This document shows, in pieces, positions 46,185 to 57,782 of a DNA stretch of 64,000 nucleotides. This DNA comes from Oncomelania hupensis. Lineage: Eukaryota > Mollusca > Gastropoda > Littorinimorpha > Pomatiopsidae. How positions within the stretch are numbered: the first letter of the stretch is position 1; each line of letters begins with the position of its first letter. The DNA is taken from positions 28,407,710 through 28,471,709 of the forward strand of contig CM072511.1 of assembly GCA_036898135.1 (NCBI GenBank), given 5' to 3'. A program made the position numbers and the translations under genes. The notes beneath the pieces are model-generated. The model saw only the letters and a list, made by a program, of their open reading frames with translations, was not told the DNA's origin and made no database searches.

Positions 46185-46377
46185 ACCTTTAATTGGATAA
46201 TAGCATTAGGTCCTATGGACCTGTCTTACAGCTAGTCCTTAATAAAATGGTAAAATTAAAATTAAAAAATAAAATTCAGGACAAACAAAATCAAAATATT
46301 TAACATAAAATTAATTTGAAACTAACACAAACCTTAACAATGGTAAGAATTAAAAAAAATTACTAAGAAAATTAATG

Positions 46378-46378
<1 letters not shown>

Positions 46379-46432
<54 letters not shown>

Positions 46433-46455
46433 AGAGACAGAGAGAGAGAGTGAGG
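46379..46455. repeat. (GA)n
   Basis: GA array with CAGA at the end. Confidence 0.92.
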
Positions 46456-46559
46456 GGGGTAAGGGAAGGGGAATAATTATGTGACGCCGCATGACTAAAC
46501 CAACAGTGTGAGAGAGAATGTGTGTGTGTTTGCGGGCGCATGCATAGTAATAGTATGAA

Positions 46560-46690
46560 GTCAGTGAGCTGAGTGGTTAAAGCTGTATGGTTGTGCGAGC
46601 GAGTGAGAGATAAATGAAATGCGCATGGACCAGCGAGTTTGAGCAGCTCGTGAACTGGAAAAGCGCTATTTAAGAACAGTTATATTCATG
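46560..46690 (+). mobile_element. Degenerate tRNA-SINE remnant, family D-like
   Basis: GCTGAGTGGTTAAAGC resembles a box A region and AAAAGCGCTATTTAAGAAC resembles the family D 3' end. No box B remains. Confidence 0.45.
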
Positions 46691-46839
46691 TTTGTGTGTG
46701 TGGGTGGGTGTCGGTTTGTTTGTGCATGCACGTGTGGCTGCATTAAAAACCGTGGATGAAAATTGGGCTTTCCTACATGTCTATTTATTTATTTATTTAA
46801 TCGTTCTTATATAGCGCTTTACCAGCTCAAGAGCTGCTC

Positions 46840-47452
46840 AAGGCGCTGGCCGCTACAGGATCTAACTCAAGCGGCCCGAGACGCCCACCCGCAGCCTTTG
46901 GGCGCATGGTCTGACGCCCGTACAACTGAGCACAATCTGGGCAGCCAGGGATGGGGGAGAAGGACCTAAGTGCATGCTGGGTGTGTTCTTGTCACCGGCA
47001 CTCACCCGTCTAGGACATGAGCGTCAGGATCTTGAAAGTCCGTTATGATGGAATGTATACGACACAGACTAGACCTCGGTTTATACTCTCATCGGAAGGA
47101 GTATATAATATAACAAGATCCCTTTTCATCTGGGATTCATTATCAAACTAATAACCACTAGATGAAAAGGGTTCTTGTTATATTATATACTCCTTCCGAT
47201 GAGAGTATAAACCGAGGTCTAGTCTGTGTCGTATACATTCCATCATAACGGACTTTAAAGATCCTGACGCTCATGTCCTAGACGGGTGAGTGCCGGTGAC
47301 AAGAACACACCCAGCATGCACTTAGGTCCCTCTCCCCCATCCCTGGCTGCCCAGGATTGTGCTCAGTTGTACGGGCGTCAGACCATGCGCCCAAAGGCTG
47401 CGGGTGGGCGTCTCGGGCCGCTTGAGTTAGATCCTGTATCGGCCAGCGCCTT
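46840..47452. repeat. Large near-perfect inverted repeat
   Basis: Left arm 46840-47131 and right arm 47160-47453 are reverse complements with only a few mismatches and one or two single-base indels that I noticed, around a 28-bp loop (47132-47159). Weaker similarity extends outward to about 46820 and 47474. A partial copy of the arm end exists at 21785-21850. Confidence 0.9.
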
Positions 47453-47668
47453 CCGTCATGGCAGTTGAGCTTGGTCAGTAAAGCTTCAGCTGGATCTCAT
47501 GGTGGTTTAATATCTGGACGCCCCGCTCTGTTTGATCTTTAATTTAAACTGGTCAGTATGGTCAATTACGCTGACCGTGTACCATGTAAAGGGGCTGGTC
47601 ACGTGTACGACGTGTACACGGTGCTAATGAGCGTGGCGACTTTTCCATGGGAACTGGAGCCTCCCTCG

Positions 47669-47735
47669 CTTGGAGACTGGATTTTGTCATTGGAGACTGG
47701 TTGCTGTCATTGGAGACTGGTTGCTGTCATTGTGA
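47669..47735. repeat. 20-bp tandem repeat
   Basis: Three units of TTGGAGACTGGTTGCTGTCA; the first is variant. Confidence 0.8.
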
Positions 47736-48317
47736 CCTTAACTGTAAGCTGGGGTAATATTTCTTAAAGTACGGTTGGCTGATATACAGGTTCAGGGCTG
47801 GGCTCCCAAAAGTGTAGAAGAGGGTACAGTAACCAGCGTCTGCTGCTGGTTCAAACCTCGGTGCCTTCCTGTTTTCTGTCCGTGCTTGCCCCATGGATGT
47901 GAACCCTTGCTACCTTCCAAAGTTTCCAATCAGTGTAGCGGTTATTTCAAAAAATGTACGTACGTGTAGGTTCATATTATTATTATTTTTTATCTTTCTC
48001 TCGCTCCTCCTTGTTTTTTTGGGTAGGGCTGCACTGCAACTGCCGTGCTTTGCTCTGAGTGATGCCACATGGGCGTGCCACCAGAAATTCCCCCCTTCCC
48101 CGCCTCCTTCCCCTCCCCCAAATAATGTTCTGATCCCCCTCCCCCCACCTCTCTCCACCCCCACCCCCCCCCCCAATAATGTACTGGAACATTTCCCTAT
48201 TGTTTTGCAATGGGAGAGATTTGTATACCTCTGTCCAAGCAGCAAACAATAGGGAGACAAGCAGTTGTTTAAATAAGCTTAACACTTAACACTTTACACA
48301 GTAGTATAGTACACAGT

Positions 48318-48612
48318 AACATATTTATACTGTTTTTCCTCCTGGGCCTAACCGGGCATATAAATAGCTGTGAATATGTTTTTGCTATTCTATTTGTCTT
48401 TTCTGTCATTTGTGTACATAGTTGTAAATTGTAATTTGTGTACATAAGTGTATATAATTTGTACCCTTACTGTTCTGTCTTTTGGTGTATTGTAGCGAAA
48501 GCGATGTTTTATCGAGTGCATGTACTTATATGTAATGACTATGTAAAGCGTGGTGAGTCTGGTCATAGGCTGGAGTATCCGCTATATAAAAATCCGTTAT
48601 TATTAGTAAGCA
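48318..48612 (+). mobile_element. Dispersed repeat E, copy 2
   Basis: Same repeat forward: CCTGGGCCTAACCGGGCAT through GGTGAGTCTGGTCATAGG to CGCTATATAAAAATCCG, with only a very short ATT tail. Confidence 0.7.
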
Positions 48613-50487
48613 ATTTACTCTTTGAGTACAGTCGTAACAGAATCTAGAAAATATATATTTTTATATGTATTTGTTTTTTTTTAAATTTTAATTAAGGCCA
48701 CAGCAATCGAGCAAGCAAAAGACACGAAACAAAGAACTTGAAAGATGCTTGTTTTTTAGTACTATGTTTTACTTTTTCTCGTGTGGCCATGTCAAAAGCA
48801 CCCTTAATTAACTTAAATTGTTTTCCGTTGGGTTACGGCTTTTAGGGCTCGTTGTGAAGCCTACAAAGAAGTAACGATGCCTTCGAAATTTTAAAAAATC
48901 TCCAGATTTAGGGTTCAGATATAAAACAGTTCATGAGCTACAGTGAACGTTTTGGACACTAATATTGCGTGCACCACCGTGTGGGATAACTGTAGCAGTA
49001 CTAAACATCACGTAACATCGCATAACATCACGCCACGTCACCTCGCATGATATCACATGACATCACCGACGATGTAGGTCGCGGTGTGAAGAACAGACAA
49101 TGGTGAACATCTCGTCACACACAGGGTAGGCTGCGACAAGCAGAAGCCAAAAAGAGGTTACACGATGCATGTAATAAATAATGTTTTGCGAAGAAGGCGG
49201 CAGTGTGCAGGAGCGAGTATGCTATGTAGGTGGTAAATGTAAGTGCCAAAAGACTTATCATGGATATGCAGATTTTATATAGGCTTGCGCTTACACAACT
49301 CTTGGAAGTGAGGTAATATTGAAATTCACTTCTACTATGATTTTAGATAATTATTGGAACGGGTTGAGTGAATTATTGGAACGGGTTGCATAAATACTGA
49401 CGTTTTATTTCTTTTAGCTTGGCTCATAAATGACAGAATGTTTGTCTAGCTGTATCCGATCAAAGAAGGTTTATATTCCTGATTAAATATGAATATGTTA
49501 CTTGTTTCCAAGCTGTTCTTGGTTAAAGACGGTACATTTTCTTTAGCTGGATCCTGTTAAAGGCAATAATATGTTTTCCATTGATCGATTATGTTTAGGA
49601 CGATATACTGTCGTCGAAGACTTTTTCCTAGCTGAACCTTTAAACTTAAAGACGGTACTCTTGTTCTAGCCTGGTCTGATAGCTAGGCTACATATCGTAG
49701 CTGTCTAGTGTGGCCTGGCGACCACAACCGGCACAGTTCTGTCTGCCCATCAACTCTCGTTGTTGAGAGTGCAAGAGAGGGACGGCCTGCAGAGTCAGAG
49801 CTCCGAGGAGAGAGAAAGAGGGAGAGAGCTCCAATTTCATGTGTCAGCGGCTTGAGGCGAAAACTTGCGCTCCTTCTTCCTTCGTTTTCTTCATCTTGTC
49901 AGTACTCCTCAAGTCTTAGTGAGACTGGAAGTAGTACCATGCTAGTCGATTACTTTGTGTGGACATCAGTTCGGTGTGTGATTTGGCGTTGCCTAGTTCT
50001 TCTAACTTCTTCATCATTTCTCTAAAAGACTACCCCCGTGCACATGGATTGACGTTTTCAGTGCTTTTTGAGTCTTGATTAATTTATTCTTCGATTCGGC
50101 ATCATTATTCCACTTCTTGGTGAGTTGCTGGTCTCGTCCCAGCAAGTAGCATTATTTGTGTTTTGGCTTTTACAGTGCTTGGCGAGTCTTAAAATGTCAG
50201 TCTTTGTGTGGTTCAGCGAAGTTTTGTTTATCATCATAGTTAATCACCAATGTTTTGTAATCTTCTGTTCTTCACTGTATCAACTGCCGTTTAGGTCTGC
50301 TGGGATTCCGGATCTCCGTGTACTGATCTGCAGTGTTCTGCTTCTTTGTAAAGATTTGAAATTTATTTGTCTCGTTACTGCTATACCCTGCACACATAAT
50401 TATTCTGAGCCTTTCGTGTCTTTTAAAATAAACAACTGTGCGTTTTGTTTGAATAACCAAATTGGTATTGGCAACACTATTGTTGAC
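48613..50487. other. No gene seen
   Basis: 1.9 kb without assigned repeat, except a degenerate CATCAC/TAACATC-type tandem at 49015-49070. A plus frame at 49708-50025 has no domain. Confidence 0.55.
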
Positions 50488-50513
50488 CAAAACGTAATAA
50501 TATCTGCTGAGGC

Positions 50514-50581
<68 letters not shown>

Positions 50582-50630
50582 CGGACCGAGGTACAGACAG
50601 AGTGACAGACAAACAGAGAGGGAGAGAGAC
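50488..50630. repeat. Anchor sequence plus (GA)n, copy 2
   Basis: ATATCTGCTGAGGCATTGAG followed by GA 50517-50577 and CAGA repeats. Confidence 0.85.
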
Positions 50631-51322
50631 AGACAGAGTTCATAGATCTTAAAAGCTTTGATTTCGCTTGCCAGCTGTTTAATGTTATGTATTGATTTAC
50701 TTTTAAAAATTATTATTTTTAATTTTTATCCGCAACAATCCATTTTATATTATTTAGTACGAGACTAACCTTGCTGAGACGCAAACGACAGACAACACCT
50801 TAAATGCTTATGTTTCGTTTTGGGCACATTCTTTTAAAATATGCTTTATATTAACATTTATAACTATAAAAAAAAAAAATTTAAAACCCGCTGCGAGTCA
50901 TTCTGTAAAGAAATCTGAGTCAGACGCTTATTAAATGTCGAGAAATGTGTAGGTCCGATGTTTGTCGCTGTTTTGTATTCAGATTATAACGTCATCGGGA
51001 TACGTCATATAATAAAATTAATATGTTTCCGTTTTTTAAAACCACGGTCAGCATTGAGGCTGTATCAACCTATTTAGGGTTTCTTTGTTGTTAATCATTT
51101 CAGTTTTGGGGATTGCGCGTCCTTTTACCATGCATAGTAAGCTTTTAATCTTAATAATCTCATTATAATAGGTAATGTTAATGATTTCATTACTTATTAT
51201 GAACTTGATATTCTTATGCATAGGGTTAGGGTTGGGAGAAGGGTGAGAGGCTGGGGAGGGGGGCGGCGGAGCTATTTCATTACATAGTACTTTGTTCTCT
51301 GCCATTTGTGTGTGCTGAAAGA
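50631..51322. other. No gene seen
   Basis: AT-rich, unassigned. Confidence 0.6.
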
Positions 51323-51440
51323 ATGATGATGTTGATGATGATGATGTTGGTGGTGATGATGATGATGACTACGACGATGATGATGATGATGACGATGGTG
51401 ATGATGTTGATGATGATGATGTTGGTGATGATGATGTTGG

Positions 51441-51494
<54 letters not shown>

Positions 51495-51495
51495 C

Positions 51496-51538
<43 letters not shown>
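51323..51538. repeat. (GAT)n
   Basis: 216 bp of GAT with GTT and GAC variants on the left, pure on the right. Confidence 0.95.
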
Positions 51539-51984
51539 TAGCCTTGGTCCGCATCCAGTGAAGGCTTAGGGTGTCTCTGTCATTCTTTTTTCTCCTTTCG
51601 TGTTTTTGATTGTTCAATCACAAAGATTTCTAAGGGAAAGAGGAGACCCTCCAGATGTCGATAAAGTAATAATCGGTCTGCTAAGGACCGATGCAAGGAG
51701 CAGAAGGAAGAGGGAGAAGAAGGAATGTTTAAGAAAAATAATTATATATTGGCGAGAAAGAGAGCGGAAGACGGAACGAAAAATTTAAGAAAAAAAAATA
51801 AATTTGATTAAAAAAATAATAAAATAAAAGCTTACCGAGCGTTTTTAATCAATGCGTTTTTATTATTTATTTTATTTTATTTATTTATTTATTTATTGTT
51901 TTATTATCTTTTTTTGGAGGGGGGGGGGGGTATTTGTTCCATTTATATTCAAATGGAAAAAATGTACACAGCAAATCAATTAAG

Positions 51985-52261
51985 AAGGAGAAGAGGAAGA
52001 AGATGATGATTATGATGATGAGGATGAGGATGATGATGATGACGATAAAGGTGAAAGTCAAAAAGAAATAATAATATTGTCTTTAATTGGTGTTTAGGCG
52101 AACTGAAACACACCTTTTTCATTTTTATTTTGTATTAAAGAGAAAAGGGGTACACAAAGGGCATGCTTGAAGAAATAGGAGGACGAAGATAAGAAGATGG
52201 AGGAGGAGGTGGAGGAAAAGAAGAAGAAGAAGAAGAAGAAGAAGAAGAAGAAGAAGAAGAA

Positions 52262-52295
<34 letters not shown>

Positions 52296-52296
52296 C
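51985..52296. repeat. GAT and GAA repeats
   Basis: GA/GAT-rich, then (GAA) 52217-52262 and (GAT) 52263-52294. Confidence 0.88.
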
Positions 52297-53184
52297 GAAC
52301 GAAAATAGTATGTGAATCGCTCTTTAGATGAACTCCCCAAACGCTAATAAGTTTTTTTTGGTCTTTCCTCATTTTTCGCGGATTGGGGAGAAAGGGGTCA
52401 CACAAGAGGCAAGTGGGAATTTCAGCGTGAACGAGAACGATGATTGATTCGCTGCAGAATATCCAAGACGTTGAGAGCTTGCATCACTCGGAATATATAC
52501 CATTGGGGCCGGTAATTAGGCGACATCTTTAAAACTCAGTATTTTGATTGATGCTTTTTTTGTTATTTTTTGTGTCCGTCCTGGATTATTGAGCATGCTG
52601 ATTTTGGCAGAGGCTACTGGTTTTTTTTTGTATTGAGGATGTACAAAGAGCAAGCTTTATTTTGTTGATGCAAGCATTAACGTGCCATACTGTAACTCAG
52701 ACCGACGAAGGAAAACTCCCTAGTTGTAGGAATAGGCCCTCCTCAGTCTCCCGCGCTGTATATCCAGACTTCATGCATGTATACAGGTATAAGTCTTAAG
52801 AGTCTACAGGCGTTGCATTTTCTGTCTTTCTGATTTTCATTGTTTCGATAAATAAAAGTGAGACTCAGACTTCGACCCACCACTTCCAAGGCCAAACGTG
52901 TGTGTCGGACTTTTTTGTCTTCATCATCTCAATGGTGTTGTTGTTCTACACAGCATTAAAGAAGAACGGTCTGTCCGAGTGAGAGTGCAGTACCTGATAC
53001 AATCAGCAACGACAAGTGTGGACCTTTCTGTTTGTACTTTATTTTATGTTAAAATAGAAAAAACAAAGGTTTAAAATTTAAAAAAGAAACCAAAAAAAAA
53101 ACACACAAAAAAACAGCTCTGTCCTGAGTGAAATGATTCAAGAACGAAATACTAATTGGCCTTTTCAACATTTTACATGGACGA
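52297..53184. other. No gene seen
   Basis: Unassigned sequence. Confidence 0.6.
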
Positions 53185-53260
53185 TAAACGTAGACTTTTA
53201 GATTCAGATTCGGATACTTTATTGCCAAGGGACATATTAATGCGCAAGGAACACATTTAT
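53185..53260 (-). mobile_element. LINE 3' tail fragment
   Basis: The minus strand reads CCTTGGCAATAAAGTATCC then GAATCTGAATCTAA, the same style of AATAAA plus (GATTCT)-like tail as 35490-35516. The upstream extent is not clear. Confidence 0.5.
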
Positions 53261-53662
53261 TGATGCGTATACAAACGCTGTAGCTGATAATAAATCACGT
53301 TCATTATACACTAACTGTGGCCTGAGTGGAACGCTGCAAGAACGCTGTAGCAGTATTTTTCTGCGGGTTTTGATTGGTGATTGTGCTGCTTAAATAATAG
53401 AAATTCCGGATCTCAATGACTTGCTGTGCACTGGAAGTCAGACGCGGACTAACACTGGCGTGAATTTCTACGGAACTGCTGGATCGTGCTATGATTTTCA
53501 TTGAAGGTAAGACGTAAGAGAAAATGCTTTGTGGTTATCACACTGTGTGTTGTAATAGCAGTAGTCATTTTATGTAAACTATTGAAGCAGTACAAGCTGG
53601 TAAAATGTACATAAGATAAGGAAAGACTTTAAAACTATAACAACCGAGCAAGAAAATTTGGT

Positions 53663-53896
53663 TTTCTCTCCCTTCAGTAATGGTATTGGATGCAGTCTGT
53701 CTAAAATGTCTAAATAAAATGTGATTTCCTTTCCGTCTGCTAATAGCGACTTGCCTTTACACCACATAGTTGAGTGATGAATGTGTGTTTGTTGTGTGTA
53801 TATATGTTGGAATGTCAGTAACATGTGAGCGTGGATGTTGGTTACCGATCGCCGCGCTTTGAGTCTGATTTAGGAATAAGGCGCGTATATAGCATC

Positions 53897-53897
<1 letters not shown>
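53663..53897 (+). mobile_element. SINE family C, 5'-truncated copy
   Basis: Matches the second half of copy 1 (AGCGACTTGCCTTTACACC, CGCCGCGCTTTGAG, GCGCGTATATAGCATCC) and is followed by (ATT)n at 53898. Confidence 0.85.

Positions 53898-53968
<71 letters not shown>
53898..53968. repeat. (ATT)n, SINE tail array
   Basis: Starts exactly at the 3' end of SINE family C and stops at the tail of LINE copy d. Confidence 0.95.
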
Positions 53969-54277
53969 CCTATCCTATCCCGTAACTCGGAGGTCGTAGG
54001 GGCACCACAGATGATCGTTTAACCAGCGCACTCCATCTTTCCCTGTCCTCAGCAACTCTCATGGCCTCGCTCAGTGTCAAACCAGTCCATTCTCGAATGT
54101 TGTCCTCCTACCTCTTGTTTGGTCTCCCTCTTCTTCTTCTACCTCCTTGCACCGTGCCTTGCAGAATGGTCTTTGCAAAGGCCTGATGATCTGGTGACGT
54201 GGCCGTACCATCGGAGTTTCTGCTTCTTCACCACTGTGAGCAGGTCATCATGTTGTCCAATGGCTTGTGTGATGGTC

Positions 54278-54279
<2 letters not shown>
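53969..54279 (-). pseudogene. LINE with GGATA tail, copy d
   Basis: On the minus strand this is the same C-terminal segment as copy c, beginning at the GGATA tail (TATCCTATCC on plus) directly against the (ATT)n tail of a SINE. Its inner end runs into (GTT)n then (ATT)n. Confidence 0.8.

Positions 54280-54361
<82 letters not shown>
54277..54361. repeat. (GTT)n then (ATT)n
   Basis: Array at the inner end of LINE copy d. Confidence 0.93.
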
Positions 54362-54363
<2 letters not shown>

Positions 54364-55845
54364 GTTCTGAAAAAATACATCAGCACTAAATACAAAAAAA
54401 TATAATAAGACTTTAACAATAAAGACCATTCTACCACACACATCAAAAACACATCTATTGTCCCACCCCACACACCATAGTGATGGAGAACATTACGACT
54501 GATCACCTGCCTTAAATGATTGTTGTAGTTTATCCCCCGATGCCCGTGTTGTGTTCATTTGGGTTATCTTCATTGTCGCTTTCTAATATCACTTTGGAAA
54601 AAACCGACGTAAAATTAAAGAATTGAATTGAAATGGATTTGAATTGAATCTTCAATATCTGTCTGCCTGCATAATTTGATGTATGTATGCTATATTGATT
54701 TAACATTGCATGTCAACGTTAATTATAACAATTATACTATTTTTGTAGTCGGTGTCTGTTTTGACTTGTGTTTTTTGTTTTTGACTTGTTCAGGGCATGC
54801 AGTCTAGTTTACTAAGAAATGCGTGCAACGTTTTAGGTCCAAAGTGAAAGTTGTAGGCCCAAATATAACGTTTTAGGCACCACATGCTTTGACGCACGCA
54901 CACCTGCACACGCGCGCACACACACACACGCACACCCACACCCACACACAGAGAATTATTTCCTCTTGTGATGTACCATATGTGTGCACAACAGTTGTAC
55001 TATTATGATAAATGATCGACAGCGTACTAGGGCAGTTATTCTTATTTATGGTACCTGATACTGATAGTTGCAATCTTTTACAAGTAATGAGAAAAAAAAA
55101 GTAAAATGGGCAGTAGTGATAAATGGATTGTCATAATTATTTGTTGCACTTTGATGTTACTAGCACTATGGTAGCCCATATTATATCACGTAGCTAAACC
55201 ACTTTCACACACACCATTCTCCTCACCCTATTCTCCCCCCCCCATCTCTCTCTCTCACACACACACAACCACACACCCACACACAAACCGCCCGAAAACA
55301 CCATCCTCCTTTGGCAGGGGCATTAATTTTCTGCAATGTTGCGAATAGTGTCTAGCAGAACACGTGCATTACTATTTTACTGGTGCCGATATGTTACCGT
55401 TGTTATTGTTGTTGTTGATGTGATTTTAGTCTATCGTATTTAGACCATAATCATCGTATCTTGTATCTGCATCATCTCAGGTGAAGAAAATCATCATTTT
55501 TATCATCATAACCTTCGTCGTCATCGTCAACATCATCTTCGTCGTCGTCATCGTTATCCTCATTATTACCGCCATCATCATCATCTTCATCAATTCTCCT
55601 GCTCCTGATCATCAGCAGCATGTTGCTGGGCTGGGATTCCGCGAACATCCCTGTGAAAGAAGGAAGAAGATCTCGTGTTCATCAGCAACAAATATCATTC
55701 TAGTGCCAGAATTCGCCTCACGGCGCGGCATGCATACAGTTAGTCTGTTCCAACAACAAACCTTATCACGTGTCATTTTTTCGACTCTCACCAAAAGCCC
55801 TCATTCCCAGAAGCAGAACCGTTTATTTCGTCTGATCATCAATGG
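54362..55845. other. No gene seen
   Basis: Contains CA-rich 54895-54950 and 55250-55290 and ATC-rich 55490-55600; otherwise unassigned. Confidence 0.6.
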
Positions 55846-56375
<530 letters not shown>

Positions 56376-57079
56376 CCTCATGTAACGACAGCAGTCATCA
56401 TTGTCGTGTAAAAAGAGAACTATAAATCACTATGTAATGCGTGCATTCTCATCAAACAACAAAGTATATAACATCTTAAACAGCAAACTAGCCTATTGAC
56501 CTATACGGCTATAAACCTTTTTCTTGCCTATAATAGCACGAACAGTCGTTAAAGGAAACTAAACCATCTATTAACAGTTTGTTTTTTCTCTCTCATCAAC
56601 TTTTAACGACAGCTATCATCATCGTCATCTTGTGTTAGCATTCGCAACACCAAGCAGTGTTTATCCTCTTGAAAGCAAGCTTGCGTTTTCATATATATAT
56701 ATGTAAGCAGTTTTTCTGCCCTCGGCAAGAACCCTCGTTACCTGAGACAGAGCCATTCATTGTGCCGAATGCCACAGCGTGCCGCTGCAAAGGTGAAAAC
56801 TTCCCTCGTCTTTTTGTTGTTGTTGGTGTACTAGGAATCTGCTCCACACATGTGGTGCGGGGGGTGGGGGTATGAGAGGGAGGAGGAAAGGGTGTGGAGG
56901 TTTCTCGTGTATACTTAAAGCCAGGAGAGAAGATGAATGAGATAGGAGTGGATGGGGGAAGGGAAAGATGAAGGGGTTGGGCTGACAAGGTGAGGAGATA
57001 GGAGGATAGAGATAGGGAGTATGTGGGTAGGAGGTTGGTTGGGGATCATTATGAGTAGGTGAGAAGGGAAGACGGATAA

Positions 57080-57776
57080 TATGGCGGCCTACTAGCGCCA
57101 AAACCTAATAATTACAATTATCATGTGATAATTACAACTATCATGGGATAATTACAATTATCAAGAGATCATTACAATTATCATTGAAAATTACAAATAT
57201 GTTCGTGTGATCATGTTTAATTTTCAGTTTTGGCTCTATCAATCCGCCTGGAAATGCGCCAAAACTGAAAATTGTAATTATCACATACTAATTAAAATTT
57301 TCATTTGATAATTATAATTTTCACGTGATCATGCTTAATTCTGGTAAGGCGACTTACTAGCGTCAAAACCTCCAAAACTTACATGTATCAGTGCTAATTG
57401 TAATTAACACGTGTTCTGTGTATTTCACAGAGATACCGGTAATTCACAGTGTAAATTACTAATTTTCAGTTTTGGGACCACGCTTTACTAGGGCCAAAAC
57501 CCCAGGCGTGCTGGGAACAGTGCCGCTGCCGCGCATGCGCATCGGGCCGCGCATGTTCAGCTTGATATTTATAATTTTCAGTGATAATTGTAATTATCTC
57601 ATGATATTAGTAATTATCAGGTTTTGGCGCTAGGAAAGCGTGGCAAATATTGATAATTATGAATTAACACTGCGGATTACCGATATCTCTGTAAATTACA
57701 CAGAACACGTGATAATTTCAATTATCTCAGAATAATTAATGGTAACTCTCGGTTTTGGCGCTAGTAGGCCGTCATA
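57080..57776. mobile_element. MITE-like element with multiple internal palindromes
   Basis: 697 bp, flanked by GGATAA at 57074-57079 and 57777-57782. The outer inverted ends share GGCCTACTAGCGCCAAAACC, with one mismatch further out. The core TACTAGCGCCAAAACC or its complement recurs inside (about 57226, 57250, 57355, 57468, 57490, 57620), each time next to AT-rich palindromes such as ATAATTACAATTATC. No coding capacity. Confidence 0.8.
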
Positions 57777-57782
57777 GGATAA

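Noticed and set aside
47820..47870. tRNA-like box B (GGTTCAAACC)
   Set aside because: No convincing box A at the right distance and no second copy seen.
49708..50025. 105-codon plus-strand frame
   Set aside because: No domain, mixed with GA-rich sequence; no support as an exon.
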